Positions 51,475 to 61,541 of a stretch of 64,000 bases of DNA are shown here, piece after piece. The notes below the pieces were generated by a model, which was not told the DNA's origin, made no database searches, and saw only the letters and a program-made list of their open reading frames with translations. This stretch comes from a virus. Location of the stretch: positions 39,654 through 103,653 of IMG/VR virus record IMGVR_UViG_3300030044_000016; one strand, written 5' to 3'. A program made the translations under genes and the position numbers. Numbering within the stretch: position 1 is the stretch's first letter; each line of letters begins with the position of its first letter.

Positions 51475-52100
51475 ACCTTACAGACATTTACCAACCCTCT
51501 TGTAAGGGATTGGTTACGATGGGGTACCGAAGCAAGTCTACTAACGTTTTCACTCCGGTTCTTCATAAACAAAACCTAGTTATGTATGGGGCGGCAGACG
51601 CTATGGCTCGCCTTGTCTCTGGAGATATGCGATATGTTGTGTCGCATATGTACTACCACTACATAAACACAAGCTCTTCAATTCCAAGCATTTCTGCAAT
51701 TACAGATAGGAGCCAGGGATCTAGCTTCTTTCAGTCAATGAACTCTAGCGACCATTCTGTTATCCAGGATTGGCTTCGTATACCTATTTTTACTGCAGCT
51801 AAACTTAGCGCGTATGGGGCAACCCCAACTCTGGCTGAAAATTACACAAGCAACATGTCTACTTTTGTGGCGACTAGTGCTTCTAGTGCAACTCAGGCTG
51901 GAGAGTCATCTGAAAATTATTACTTTGCAGACAGCGGAGCTAATGGACCTAGCAACATTATCGGTGTTGCCCTGGTTTGTGCTCCAGTTAATTCTGATAA
52001 TAGCCAGGACGTGGTGTTTAGCCGCCTAGCTCTCTCCTCTCCAATTGTCGTACAGGCGAATAGCTATATCGACTGCTTCTGGGGGCTAGCTTTCCAATAA
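51462..52100 (+). CDS. Unknown baseplate or tail protein
   Basis: 212 residues; start overlaps the previous gene by 13 bases. Beta-rich and Ser-rich (TNVFTPVLHKQNLVMYGAAD; NIIGVALVCAPVNS). Probably a structural part between baseplate and fibres. No motif recognised. Confidence 0.65.
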   Translation: MCNLDLTDIYQPSCKGLVTMGYRSKSTNVFTPVLHKQNLVMYGAADAMARLVSGDMRYVVSHMYYHYINTSSSIPSISAITDRSQGSSFFQSMNSSDHSVIQDWLRIPIFTAAKLSAYGATPTLAENYTSNMSTFVATSASSATQAGESSENYYFADSGANGPSNIIGVALVCAPVNSDNSQDVVFSRLALSSPIVVQANSYIDCFWGLAFQ

Positions 52101-52101
52101 C

Positions 52102-54381
52102 ATGAATTGGGATCCAATCGTACAACCCCCTTCGGACGGGGAACTCGTAAATCAATCTGTTACTGGCAGATCTATCGCTACTTTGCAGCGTAGAACTGAC
52201 TTCCTGTACCAGAGGCTCAACGACTTTAGTGCTCAAAACGGGAAGTTGGTTATTCAAAATGTTGTTTTGGATAATGCAGTTCAAGTGGGAGATTGGGTTT
52301 ATTTTGACTCCTCTTCTCAGTCCTACAAACAGGCTATTGCTGAAGGGGTTTACAATACAACCCTAAAGCAGTATACAGCAACTCCTAGGACTTATGTCGT
52401 TGGAGTGTGCGTGAGTGCATCTAGCAACCTTGGATCCATTCTGATGAGTGGGTATATTCAATCTCTTTCTGTTCTTGGATTTAATACATCCTATATGCTT
52501 GAGGGAGGCCAGACATATACCCCTGGTAGATACTATCTATCCTCAAAGACTCCTGGGAAGATGACTTCGGTGGCAAATGCCCCCATTGTCCAATTGGGAT
52601 TCCTCAGCGGAGATTCTGCTTTTGTGTCTCCACTCCAGAAAGATATATTTGAGTCTCACATCCACTACAATTTCCCTCTGCACGCGAAGCCAGCATCCAG
52701 CCAGAATACGGATGGGTCTGGTGGCGTTACTATCAGTGGTAATAGGTATGTAGATTACTTCTACTCACCAGCGTCCAACACTCCTCCAAACATCTTGGTT
52801 GCGATAAAGGGCAATGGGACTACACCGTCTGTTGGATATGGAGCAGAATTTAGAGTTGAGATATATAGAGACTCTGGTGGACTAATGGGGGTTGATGTCT
52901 GGGGTGGCTCGTCCCTAGATCAATCAAAACCTGATCACACTGGCGGATCAGGAAGTGGAGCTTCTATTACATCTGTTACTGGGAATGCTTGGCCAACCTA
53001 CGGGTCTTGGTATGCTGTCCCCAATACAGGATTGTCTGTTGCTTTCTTCAGGCAGGATGCAACGTATTCCACAAATACATTGGCATCTGATATTACGGAC
53101 AGTGTCCAAGGGATTGCCATTAACACAGACCGATTTAAGTTTTTCCTCCCATCAGATTTGACTGGATGGGCTAACCTAAATCCATTCGACAACCAGGTTG
53201 TCTCTGGACCAGTATTTAGATACGTAAGGGAGGGGGATGTACCACTCAATTCCGTGTGGCCTCCAACCCCTACCAGTTCTGTTGAGATCTCCAACAATGG
53301 AGTGTCACTTTCTGCCGGTCAGGATTTTTATTGCCTTCCTCAGGATCTACTGTGGATCCCAGCAGCTATTGATACAGTAAATCTTAGGCTATATGCTCCA
53401 TGGCCATACGACTACAATGCTCGCAGTGCAGAAGATCCGAATTCTCCATATTTTAAGGCTCTTGAGGTATTCTTTTCCAGTGCCAACATTAGCACTGCAA
53501 AACCACTTGTTGTTTCTCTTCAGAGCAATAGCAATGCCATTTCAGTTACGGATTGCCTAACAGGAAATCCTGCAACATCTGGCAATCTTGCACTAGGTCT
53601 AACACTAGACTTAAACACACTTGCTGGACCGGACAGTAATTCGTGCATAGCAGGAACCGACCCAACATCTCAGAAATTCCTTACATCCGCTTTGGTCAGT
53701 CGACTGACCGCTGGAGCTGGCATAAAGATCGTTGGTAGCACCACCAACATAAATGGGCAGCAAACCGGTGCTCTAACCCTGTCTACAGATGGAGTACAGA
53801 CATCAGGGGAGGTATCTATTGTGTCTTTGAAGAATGCCAAGGAGAGTCTTTATAATGGTATTACTCCGTGTGTGCTTTTCTTGCCACCATCTACAACAAA
53901 GTGTCAGATCGTCTCTAAAGTCAACATTCCTGTGAACGGGATTGTTGGGAACATTTCTTTAACAATTGCATCGTCAATCTTTGGGTCAACCTCAGTTGGT
54001 AGTGCTCCAGTAATTGCTACATTCAAGTCTACTCATTACGTTCTTAGGAATGGAGTAAATCTAAGCAGCTTTATTGAGTCCTCTGCCTTTGCAGTCCAGT
54101 ACTGGTCTGTCAGTCTTGCTAATTACACTGCGTATTCGGTCCTTATCCCAAGCTATCCAAGTGTGTCTTCTATTGTTACCTCTTCATCTCCACCAGCGAG
54201 TGGAGTTGTTCTGACAAGTGGGACTGTTAGTAATGGTGGGTCAAATCCACAAGGGCTGCTTCCAGGGGATTCAATCTTGACAGTAATCGAGAGAGTTGCT
54301 TCTATTATTGATGGTCAAGCTGACTCATACACAGGGAATATCGGATTCACCAGTGTCAACTGGCAGCTAACTACATCATAA
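52102..54381 (+). CDS. Large fibre- or baseplate-type protein
   Basis: 759 residues. The N-terminus has a helix (GRSIATLQRRTDFLYQRLND), likely a trimeric coiled-coil neck. Beta-rich domains follow (GDWVYFDSSSQSYKQA; YIQSLSVLGFN). ESHIHYNFPLHAKP, rich in His, could bind metal. The C-terminal half is Ser/Thr-rich. It begins the appendage region and is likely a tail fibre or fibre-anchor. Confidence 0.6.
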   Translation: MNWDPIVQPPSDGELVNQSVTGRSIATLQRRTDFLYQRLNDFSAQNGKLVIQNVVLDNAVQVGDWVYFDSSSQSYKQAIAEGVYNTTLKQYTATPRTYVVGVCVSASSNLGSILMSGYIQSLSVLGFNTSYMLEGGQTYTPGRYYLSSKTPGKMTSVANAPIVQLGFLSGDSAFVSPLQKDIFESHIHYNFPLHAKPASSQNTDGSGGVTISGNRYVDYFYSPASNTPPNILVAIKGNGTTPSVGYGAEFRVEIYRDSGGLMGVDVWGGSSLDQSKPDHTGGSGSGASITSVTGNAWPTYGSWYAVPNTGLSVAFFRQDATYSTNTLASDITDSVQGIAINTDRFKFFLPSDLTGWANLNPFDNQVVSGPVFRYVREGDVPLNSVWPPTPTSSVEISNNGVSLSAGQDFYCLPQDLLWIPAAIDTVNLRLYAPWPYDYNARSAEDPNSPYFKALEVFFSSANISTAKPLVVSLQSNSNAISVTDCLTGNPATSGNLALGLTLDLNTLAGPDSNSCIAGTDPTSQKFLTSALVSRLTAGAGIKIVGSTTNINGQQTGALTLSTDGVQTSGEVSIVSLKNAKESLYNGITPCVLFLPPSTTKCQIVSKVNIPVNGIVGNISLTIASSIFGSTSVGSAPVIATFKSTHYVLRNGVNLSSFIESSAFAVQYWSVSLANYTAYSVLIPSYPSVSSIVTSSSPPASGVVLTSGTVSNGGSNPQGLLPGDSILTVIERVASIIDGQADSYTGNIGFTSVNWQLTTS

Positions 54382-54390
54382 TAGATCCAA

Positions 54391-55332
54391 ATGTCAGAAA
54401 GTATTGTATTTCCAGAATGGCTAAACTCAAACTCACAAAGAAACTATCCGATTCAAGAGAATGCTAGTAGGACGGATGTTTCTGGTGCGTTTGTAATACC
54501 AAATAGTTTAGTAGTTGCTTTCCAGATCAACTACCCCAGGAGCTATGTGGGTGGTACGTTCTATATATCCACACTAACTGTCTCTGAGGACAATGTGTCT
54601 ATCGAGATTTCGTTCCAACCTAGCGACACAACTGTATCTCCAATTCAAATTTCAACAGTAACTATTGAGGGGAGTTCTTTTACTCAGGACTCTTACTATT
54701 CGTTTGTTGGATCTGGATCGAATGTGTCTGTACTGGGGTCTATTGGCGTTGGAGATATTTCTGAGACAATCAGTGAAGGTATTGGAGTTTTTAAATTCCT
54801 GCCAGCAAGTACACTATTTGAGGCAAACACCCAGTTTGTTTCAGTGCCGGCTCTTCAGTCGGTTGAGATCTACAACCCTAGCAACTCCCTGCTATACACA
54901 GCTACAGATGTTCTTAAACTAAAGGCTGGGCAGAACATTAGGCTTACCTACGAACAGTTAGATTCAGATCCGTATGGTGTAATTCGTATTGATGCTATCA
55001 ATGGAGAGAACCTGGTAGAAACTTCTACCTGTAACAACGCTTTAGCATTTGTCCCATCTCCTATTACACAGATAAATGGTGTATCTCCAGACGCCAATGG
55101 CAGGATCTTTCTAGAGGGATCTGACTGTATCCAGATAACTACAGACCCGGCAACAAACAGTATCCAAATCATAGACACATGTTCTACATCATGTTGTGGA
55201 TGCACCCAGCTCGAGATACTAACTACTGCCCTAGAGCAGCTCAGGGCTCAAGAGACCACTCTTGCAGCATTAATTTCCAGTACCCAAGGTCAGCAGAGTG
55301 AAATGCTGGCAAACCTAATCTCCAATCTGTGA
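54391..55332 (+). CDS. Appendage family protein, copy 1 of 5
   Basis: 313 residues. N-terminal WLNSNSQRNYPIQENAS is the family signature (W..NS.R.FP..E). The C-terminal part has INGVSPDANGRIFLEG followed by a Cys-rich stretch (SCCGCTQ) and a coiled coil. Five genes in a row share this layout. Likely tail appendages or fibre modules; the receptor is unknown. It stops within the GTG start of copy 2. Confidence 0.7.
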   Translation: MSESIVFPEWLNSNSQRNYPIQENASRTDVSGAFVIPNSLVVAFQINYPRSYVGGTFYISTLTVSEDNVSIEISFQPSDTTVSPIQISTVTIEGSSFTQDSYYSFVGSGSNVSVLGSIGVGDISETISEGIGVFKFLPASTLFEANTQFVSVPALQSVEIYNPSNSLLYTATDVLKLKAGQNIRLTYEQLDSDPYGVIRIDAINGENLVETSTCNNALAFVPSPITQINGVSPDANGRIFLEGSDCIQITTDPATNSIQIIDTCSTSCCGCTQLEILTTALEQLRAQETTLAALISSTQGQQSEMLANLISNL

Positions 55333-56855
55333 TAGATACCCAAGGATGGCAACAAGAGAATTCAATAAGGGTTTTTCCATTTTCTGAAACTGTTTTAGAA
55401 AATCAGTCAAACCCAGCGATCCCTTTTGACTTTATTGTAGATCTTAAGTTTACACCAGGCAGGTGGCACAATCACGATGTCTACCTGTCACTAATTCGAT
55501 ACTTTCAAACTGCTGACCAGTATGAACTTACACTGAGTTATATCTCAGATTCTACAGTAGCAATCGTTGTCACTGTAGATAGGCTATTAAATTCTGTAAG
55601 TAGGGTGGGTCATCCGATCTCCGTAAAGTCCTCTACTCAATACTCCTGCCTAACCTTTACTCCAGGAGCGAAGTGGGATCCAGATTCAAGTTTGGCTCTA
55701 TGGATAATGAGCGCTGGATCGCTCGTGTCTGGAGCTTACACATTAAGTTTTTTGTCAAGCCAGTCTGCCATTGACGATAGTGTGGTTAATCCTGGACCTC
55801 ACACAATAAGGAGAATTTTTATTGAGCCTGTTGCTACCAACTCGCCGACCTCTCAGGTTCCCCCAATCCCTCCTGAGTCTACGTGGGGTAGGGAGGTGAC
55901 CCAGAAAATAATCGGAGGAGATAACATAAGTATTACCCAAGACCTTGCCGACCCATCTATGATTATCCTGGATTCTATTCCAGGAGCAGGAGATGGTGGA
56001 ACCCCTGGTGTCTCTGGAGAGCTGTTGTGGATAAATGATGTCTCTGGTTCTGGTCCTACTTCCAATGTAACGCTCTCTACTTCTGATTGCTTGCACCACA
56101 TCGAGCAACCTCCCGTTGATGGGGGTGGTGTTGTAGCAAACACTATTCAGATCTTAAGCAGCTGCCTACCATGCTGCTCTTGTGAAGAATATAGAGCCGT
56201 CAGTGCTGCTATTTCTAGGCGGTCTCAAAAGCTAAAAGATCTGTGCACAATTCTATCTAACATGATCCAAGCTAATACAGCCCTATACAACGAGGCTGTA
56301 GATACAATCAATAATGCTAGAGCTCCCATAGTCCAAGTCAGAAACTTGAGGGTATATCCAAACTACTTCAAGGTGAGCCTCCAGAATGTTTGTGTACTGC
56401 CTGCATACATCCACTTTTCTATCAATATTACTGGGAATGATCCCACTGTACTACCATCACAATTCTCTATTGTTGATGGCGATAGTATTTTGTATGTTGG
56501 AGTGCCACCCACACTTCCTCCACTTGTGGGTACTAGCAAGGACTATGCAGGATCATTCTCCAATCAAGTCCCCACAGTGGCTGGTGTTACTGATTACTGC
56601 ACTCAATCACCAGTTGCTCCAGGTAGTTTTGTAGATTTGATATTTGTAGACAACACTGAATTATCCCGAGACATTAGAACGATTGGTATTACTGTCGACG
56701 CTTATTCAAATGGTATATATGGGGCAAACAAGAATTATGGGTGCAAATTAGATCACTACACTGCTAAGGTGGTTGATGGTCAACCAATCACTCTAAATTC
56801 GTGCGGGAAACCAAACACAATCCCACAATGGGATATTAAACAGCTAGTGCCATGA
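55329..56855 (+). CDS. Appendage family protein, copy 2 of 5
   Basis: 508 residues from GTG 55329, overlapping the previous TGA. Signature WQQENSIRVFPFSE at the N-terminus; later LWINDVSGSGPTSNV and the Cys-rich CLPCCSCEEY followed by a coiled coil. It has an extra C-terminal domain of about 170 residues absent in the other copies. Beta-rich. Stop overlaps the next ATG. Confidence 0.7.
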   Translation: MIDTQGWQQENSIRVFPFSETVLENQSNPAIPFDFIVDLKFTPGRWHNHDVYLSLIRYFQTADQYELTLSYISDSTVAIVVTVDRLLNSVSRVGHPISVKSSTQYSCLTFTPGAKWDPDSSLALWIMSAGSLVSGAYTLSFLSSQSAIDDSVVNPGPHTIRRIFIEPVATNSPTSQVPPIPPESTWGREVTQKIIGGDNISITQDLADPSMIILDSIPGAGDGGTPGVSGELLWINDVSGSGPTSNVTLSTSDCLHHIEQPPVDGGGVVANTIQILSSCLPCCSCEEYRAVSAAISRRSQKLKDLCTILSNMIQANTALYNEAVDTINNARAPIVQVRNLRVYPNYFKVSLQNVCVLPAYIHFSINITGNDPTVLPSQFSIVDGDSILYVGVPPTLPPLVGTSKDYAGSFSNQVPTVAGVTDYCTQSPVAPGSFVDLIFVDNTELSRDIRTIGITVDAYSNGIYGANKNYGCKLDHYTAKVVDGQPITLNSCGKPNTIPQWDIKQLVP

Positions 56856-57685
56856 TCGGAACAAAAGAAGATTGGTTCAACTTAAATTCGCTGAGGTCTT
56901 TCCCGCTGGAATACGGAGACACTCCAGTGTCTGACACTGGGTTTGTGCTTGTTCCATCAATCATTGTGGATTGCATGGTGGTTGCACAATCCAACGACTT
57001 CCAACCAGTGCTTTCTTCGATTCATTTTTCTAAAACTCTAATTACTGCTTCGTTTTACGACAGCTTTTCTGGGCAAGATTCTTTTATAGCTCAGGTACCT
57101 ATATCCAGTGACTATTCAGTGGCAAATATTATAAGCGTTGGCAACTTTGATGTTTCTGGGTGGGTTGCCTTTGGGGAGGTTTCTACACTATCTCATTGGT
57201 CTGGATCTGGATTGCACAAGCTGAGTAAAACATCCAACTATCTCTCCTCACACTGCTTTATGGCAGCGGGTCCAGAGGTTGTTTCCTCTGTGTCAGGTGG
57301 TGGGGGAAAGTTTACTGGAAATGTATTGATATCAGCATCAGGGGAGCTACTTACTAGCGTAAGCTCGGAGGTAGTCAATGGGGTTATTGAATACAGTATT
57401 GTATTTTATCTATCTTCCACTGGAGACATTTCTACTCTCTGCACCCCTGCCTCAAATCTGTGCGACTGCTTGTTGCCTCCAATTGCAAAAATAAATACCG
57501 TTTCTCCAGACTCCTCTGGTAATATAAATATAGTTGTAGACCCATCATTTGGGTTGCAGATAACCAATGTGTCCGATGGCATATTATTGTCTTTGCCACA
57601 AACAGCACAGACAGCGTGTAATAAGACTCAAACATTGCCATTCCCAGATGGAAGACTCCCAAGTGAGTCATACCTTACATCATAA
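56852..57685 (+). CDS. Appendage family protein, copy 3 of 5
   Basis: 277 residues. Signature WFNLNSLRSFPLEYGD at the N-terminus; CDCLLPPIAKINTVSPDSSGN near the C-terminus is the shared Cys/INxxSPD block. Shorter than copies 1 and 2, without a coiled coil after the block. TAA overlaps the next ATG. Confidence 0.7.
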   Translation: MIGTKEDWFNLNSLRSFPLEYGDTPVSDTGFVLVPSIIVDCMVVAQSNDFQPVLSSIHFSKTLITASFYDSFSGQDSFIAQVPISSDYSVANIISVGNFDVSGWVAFGEVSTLSHWSGSGLHKLSKTSNYLSSHCFMAAGPEVVSSVSGGGGKFTGNVLISASGELLTSVSSEVVNGVIEYSIVFYLSSTGDISTLCTPASNLCDCLLPPIAKINTVSPDSSGNINIVVDPSFGLQITNVSDGILLSLPQTAQTACNKTQTLPFPDGRLPSESYLTS

Positions 57686-58395
57686 TGGAAACAGATATTT
57701 ATACAGAGTGGAGAAATCAACATGAGAGTCAGGAGTTCCCATTTATTGGTTCTTCTGGGTATTTCCCCAACAATCTTTTTGTTGATATATCTATTGCGTC
57801 TTATGGTTCCCAATCCATCTGGCTATCATCTTTGTCTCAGAGTGGCAGTGTAATTAATGGGATTTTAAAGTCAGACAGTGGCGAGGTATTTTCATTTAGC
57901 CAGACATCGTTTAATTCATGTAACGCAGCTGCTCCAATTACATCTTCAAGGGGCAAGCAGGTTGGTACAATTGTCTTTGGAGAATCTGCTCCATCTATGG
58001 TTCCTTTTATTACTAGCTCCTCCTCTTCGATCAAAGATGGCACAATTCTAGTAGATCCACTATGTATTTTTGTCTTTAGCCCCAAACAGGTATCTTCTAT
58101 ACAAATCGGTAGAGATGTCTACAGTGGAGTTATCAAGCTTGTTGAGGGAGAGGGGGTCACTATTACTGGTACTGGCAGTAATGTTGTAGTAAATAGTATT
58201 GGGGGGGACAATAGCTCAGACTGTTGCTTAAAAACGTTCCAACCGCTAAAGTCTATTAACTCCATTACAACAAAGAATGGAAATCTTTTCATCAGGGCAC
58301 AGGATGTTGGACAACCAGCTTCTTCTACTGATGTGCAGCAAATTATAAGAATAAATCCGATTCCAAATGGAATCCAAATATCTCTATCAAATTGA
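57685..58395 (+). CDS. Appendage family protein, copy 4 of 5
   Basis: 236 residues. N-terminal signature is weaker (WRNQHESQEFPFIGSSG). The end has CCLKTFQPLKSINSITTKNGN, the Cys/IN block without the SPD triplet, then [16 protein letters not shown]. Its TGA overlaps the TTG start of copy 5. Confidence 0.7.
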   Translation: METDIYTEWRNQHESQEFPFIGSSGYFPNNLFVDISIASYGSQSIWLSSLSQSGSVINGILKSDSGEVFSFSQTSFNSCNAAAPITSSRGKQVGTIVFGESAPSMVPFITSSSSSIKDGTILVDPLCIFVFSPKQVSSIQIGRDVYSGVIKLVEGEGVTITGTGSNVVVNSIGGDNSSDCCLKTFQPLKSINSITTKNGNLFIRAQDVGQPASSTDVQQIIRINPIPNGIQISLSN

Positions 58396-59216
58396 CAGGA
58401 CTATTCCCTACATTCTTAGATGAAAATGCCAACAGGGCATTTCCTTTTGTAGAGAACACTATCTCAAGTAGTGTTCCAGATTCCTGTTTTCTAGATTTTA
58501 GGGGGTGGAGTAGACTCGGAATAAATACGCTACCAAATTTCTACATGATCTATGACCAGACATCTGGGCACCCAGTTCCCACTGGATACGAATCATTTGT
58601 ACAGACTGGTATGGTTCATTTGTTTTTTGAGCTCATCTCTGGCAATACTCTTATATCAAGGACTGTTTGCTTTTATGTCCCAGCCGCAAATAGTACCTGG
58701 CCATATCTATCCAAGAGTACGCTACTTGCCAGTTCTGGAGCTAAGTCACTTGAGGTAAAAATAGTTGTTGATTCTCCAATTTTGTCAGTGCTCATCCCTG
58801 AAAATAATGGATCCGCTACGGTAGGACCTATGTTTGTGGAGCCGGCCCAATTGATGAATGTGGGTGGTATTGTTATTGATAGCCTTAGTGTCATTCACTC
58901 CCAGGTCGGAAACCCAGAAAGATTTATAACCGGAGATGTAGTGTTCCTTCCTGGCATAAACAATGAAGTTACTCAGTCCGGTAGCGGAGTTGTTCTTACT
59001 ACTCAACAGGGGTATGGTCTTGGACAACAAGTCTACTATGGTACAGACAATGGGGTATGTGACGGAAATGTTTCCCTTATTAATGGAGCCTCACCAGACA
59101 ACAACGATGTATTTAGTATTGTAGCTGGACCTGGAGTTATTATAAAAGATAGCCCATCTACAAATAGCATAATGATTTCACTAGACCCCGCCAACAATTC
59201 TGCGCAATGCCCTTAA
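58392..59216 (+). CDS. Appendage family protein, copy 5 of 5
   Basis: 274 residues from TTG 58392. Signature [16 protein letters not shown] near the N-terminus; [20 protein letters not shown] near the C-terminus. The last copy before the collagen-like genes. Same family as the four upstream genes by layout and motif. Confidence 0.68.
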   Translation: MTGLFPTFLDENANRAFPFVENTISSSVPDSCFLDFRGWSRLGINTLPNFYMIYDQTSGHPVPTGYESFVQTGMVHLFFELISGNTLISRTVCFYVPAANSTWPYLSKSTLLASSGAKSLEVKIVVDSPILSVLIPENNGSATVGPMFVEPAQLMNVGGIVIDSLSVIHSQVGNPERFITGDVVFLPGINNEVTQSGSGVVLTTQQGYGLGQQVYYGTDNGVCDGNVSLINGASPDNNDVFSIVAGPGVIIKDSPSTNSIMISLDPANNSAQCP

Positions 59217-59220
59217 TAAT

Positions 59221-59652
59221 ATGGAACAGGATTGCGATTTTATTCCACCAACGGTTCTTGGGTGCACTGGTCCATCTACTAGCGTAGAACCACTGTGCCC
59301 AAAGATTAATACAGCTCCACCACCACTTTCTGTATCACTGGAAGGAGTACAAGGATGCACTGGCCCTACTGGGCCTGCAGGTACTATTGCTGTAAGTACT
59401 GGGCCGGCAGGACCTCCTGGACCAGCGGGTGGTATCGGTCCACAGGGTCCGGCGGGGCCAGTTGGACCTCAAGGTGGCGATGGAGTTGTTGTTGGAGCTA
59501 CTGGGGCGATGGGGTCGGTTGGACCAGTTGGAGCTACTGGGGCGAGGGGGGCAACAGGATTTGGTCCTGGCGTGGGGCCACAAGGTTCTGATGGAGGTGG
59601 AGGGATTTCCACTGGCTGTTCTCCGTGTTCTATTTGCCTATTCATGCAATGA
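59221..59652 (+). CDS. Collagen-like protein, copy 1 of 3
   Basis: 143 residues. The N-terminal cap (MEQDCDF, PLCPKI) with Cys residues is shared by all three copies. Gly-X-Y repeats follow with many Gly-Pro-X and Gly-Ala-Thr triplets, interrupted in several places, then a Cys-rich end (CSPCSICLF). Such proteins form trimeric rods on phage tails. TGA overlaps the next start (ATGA). Confidence 0.82.
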   Translation: MEQDCDFIPPTVLGCTGPSTSVEPLCPKINTAPPPLSVSLEGVQGCTGPTGPAGTIAVSTGPAGPPGPAGGIGPQGPAGPVGPQGGDGVVVGATGAMGSVGPVGATGARGATGFGPGVGPQGSDGGGGISTGCSPCSICLFMQ

Positions 59653-60062
59653 CCCAAGACTGTTTATTTAATGACCCCATAATTTTAGATTGCCCAACAA
59701 TTTCTGTTGGTGTGGATCCACTGTGTCCAAAGATACAACCAATTCCACCAACTTCTGTATCTAATCAAGGTATAGATGGACCAGTAGGTTGTACAGGTCC
59801 AGCAGGGTTAATCTCTCCCCTATCTGTAGGATTACCAGGCCCCCTTGGTCCAGCTGGTCCAGTTGGCCCTGTCGGCCCAGCCGGTCCTGCAGGCCCCGCT
59901 GGCCCTGTTGGTCCTACTGGTCCCGTGGGTCCCGTAGGCCCTGTTGGTCCCACTGGAGTTGTGGGAGGAGTTGGGCCAACGCCATCAGCTGGTGCAGCTG
60001 GATCTCCTGGTGGAACTGGTGGATCTATGTGCAGTAGTTGTGTAAAATGTACCTGGGCTTAA
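59649..60062 (+). CDS. Collagen-like protein, copy 2 of 3
   Basis: 137 residues from ATG 59649, overlapping the previous stop. Cap [10 protein letters not shown] with PLCPKI, then a nearly unbroken Gly-Pro-X / Gly-Pro-Ala run, then CSSCVKC. Same layout as copies 1 and 3. Confidence 0.82.
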   Translation: MTQDCLFNDPIILDCPTISVGVDPLCPKIQPIPPTSVSNQGIDGPVGCTGPAGLISPLSVGLPGPLGPAGPVGPVGPAGPAGPAGPVGPTGPVGPVGPVGPTGVVGGVGPTPSAGAAGSPGGTGGSMCSSCVKCTWA

Positions 60063-60063
60063 T

Positions 60064-60495
60064 ATGGAATCTGACTGCTTATTTAATGCACCGGTAATTC
60101 AGGGGTGCGAAGTCCCATCTGGACCCATAGATTCACTATGCCCTAAAATACCTAAAACTGTAGTTTCTGTAGCACTAGATGGTGCGCCAGGCCCTATTGG
60201 CTGTACAGGCCCTACGGGGCCGTATAGTGAGGCAGTTGCTGGTCCTGTTGGTCCTGTTGGTCCTGTTGGTCCTGCTGGACCTGCTGGACCTGCTGGACCA
60301 CAGGGTGGTGCCGGTCCTCCTGGGAATCCTACTCCCGCTGGTAGTATTGGACCTACTGGACCACAAGGGGCTACTGGTCCTATAGGTCCCACTGGGATAC
60401 CAGACTTTAGTACTCCCGTAGCTACTGGCCCCGTTGGTCAGGTTGGATGTGCTGGCGGGACAGATGGTGTTTGCTATCAGGCTATTTTTCAGTAA
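60064..60495 (+). CDS. Collagen-like protein, copy 3 of 3
   Basis: 143 residues. Cap [10 protein letters not shown] with SLCPKI, then Gly-Pro-Val and Gly-Pro-Ala repeats, a Gly-Gln-Val spacer and a Cys-containing end. The DNA carries tandem 9-bp repeats at 60241-60294, so repeat number can change by slippage. Confidence 0.82.
   Translation: MESDCLFNAPVIQGCEVPSGPIDSLCPKIPKTVVSVALDGAPGPIGCTGPTGPYSEAVAGPVGPVGPVGPAGPAGPAGPQGGAGPPGNPTPAGSIGPTGPQGATGPIGPTGIPDFSTPVATGPVGQVGCAGGTDGVCYQAIFQ
60241..60294 (+). repeat. Tandem 9-bp repeats in a collagen-like gene
   Basis: Six units of GGTCCTGTT and close variants (GGTCCTGCT, GGACCTGCT) in direct order, encoding Gly-Pro-Val and Gly-Pro-Ala. This would allow expansion or contraction in the same reading frame. 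Confidence 0.9.
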
Positions 60496-60505
60496 AATAA
60501 GCTTA

Positions 60506-61231
60506 ATGAATACGGTTTTGCTACTAAAGAGAGAGACAAGCTCTAGTTATAAGAGCTCTAGTACCCCAATCTCTGGATTCGTTGGTTATGGTATGAAAGT
60601 ATATGTAGATACTGCATACAATATAGTTCCAGAAATATTCGTAATGCAAAGGGATGTAAACAGCTCATACACTGATGGAGTATGCGACACGCTGTATTCA
60701 GTTGCTTCTGTAGACGAGCTAGAGTCTATCCCCCCAAATGCTCCAGACCCTGATGGATCAAACTTCTTCCGTGTATCCTCACTAGAGATGGTTTTTAAGT
60801 CTCCACAAGATTTAGACAATGCATGGAGTGTGATATCTCAGGACGTTCTGTCACTAGCTACAGCAAACGACCTTTTGATCAACACATCCCCAGATGTTGT
60901 TGCTATGTATCCAGCTGATGCCTTCCCAAGATACTACGGGAATACCACCGCTACTCCATCTGGATCTGACCTTACAGCACTACAATCAGACACATCATTC
61001 TCTACATCACTCACTGTATCGGAAACCTCTAGTGGGTCTAACTACTACTCATTCTGTTATCCAGCCACAATAGGTACGTCATCCTTGTCTGTGAATGGCA
61101 CTTCTACAGCCACTAATTTTTCCACTGTAACTCTTACCAACAAGTACGGGGCCCCAGTACTGTACAATGTATACACAACAACTGCCGCACTAGCATCTGG
61201 AAGTAATTCTATTGTATTCGTTGGTGCCTAA
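60506..61231 (+). CDS. Unknown tail-region protein
   Basis: 241 residues from ATG 60506; the open frame upstream overlaps the collagen gene. N-terminal half alpha/beta (GYGMKVYVDTAYNIVPEIFVM, split), C-terminal half Ser/Thr-rich and beta. No motif recognised; likely a structural component of tail appendages. Confidence 0.6.
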   Translation: MNTVLLLKRETSSSYKSSSTPISGFVGYGMKVYVDTAYNIVPEIFVMQRDVNSSYTDGVCDTLYSVASVDELESIPPNAPDPDGSNFFRVSSLEMVFKSPQDLDNAWSVISQDVLSLATANDLLINTSPDVVAMYPADAFPRYYGNTTATPSGSDLTALQSDTSFSTSLTVSETSSGSNYYSFCYPATIGTSSLSVNGTSTATNFSTVTLTNKYGAPVLYNVYTTTAALASGSNSIVFVGA

Positions 61232-61235
61232 CATC

Positions 61236-61541
61236 ATGATAATCACTAAGAAGAAGGCTCTAAATATTGTATCTACTGCTGCCGTAATAAAAGACATTCC
61301 AGCCTTACACCCTATATTTGAAGCAGCTAAAGCTAAGATAACCGAGGCTGGTAGAAAAGAGCGGTGTACCACTTGCCAAGCAAACAATATTCTTTCTGAT
61401 ATATCTGACAAAGCCCTATCTGCTATAATAAATCTCTCTGAAGATGATCTGCAGAAACTAAAGAAAACCCTTTCCATAAACGAACCAATTTATGCATACA
61501 CATCTACCCAAACCGGAGTTAATCTAAAAAAACTAGGATGA
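61236..61541 (+). CDS. Small helical protein with CxxC
   Basis: 101 residues from ATG 61236. Helical, with ERCTTCQAN as the only Cys pair, perhaps a metal site or disulfide. TGA overlaps the ATG of the next gene. Might be a chaperone for the following fibre gene, by position only. Confidence 0.6.
   Translation: MIITKKKALNIVSTAAVIKDIPALHPIFEAAKAKITEAGRKERCTTCQANNILSDISDKALSAIINLSEDDLQKLKKTLSINEPIYAYTSTQTGVNLKKLG

Noticed and set aside
60241-60294. Short regular repeats considered as a CRISPR array
   Set aside because: Units are 9 bp without spacers and encode Gly-Pro triplets; they are coding repeats.
59765-60392. Minus-strand Gly-Pro-rich open frames opposite the collagen-like genes
   Set aside because: GGNCCN repeats read as Gly-Pro on both strands. 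The + strand frames share caps, Cys ends and tight spacing, so they are the real genes.
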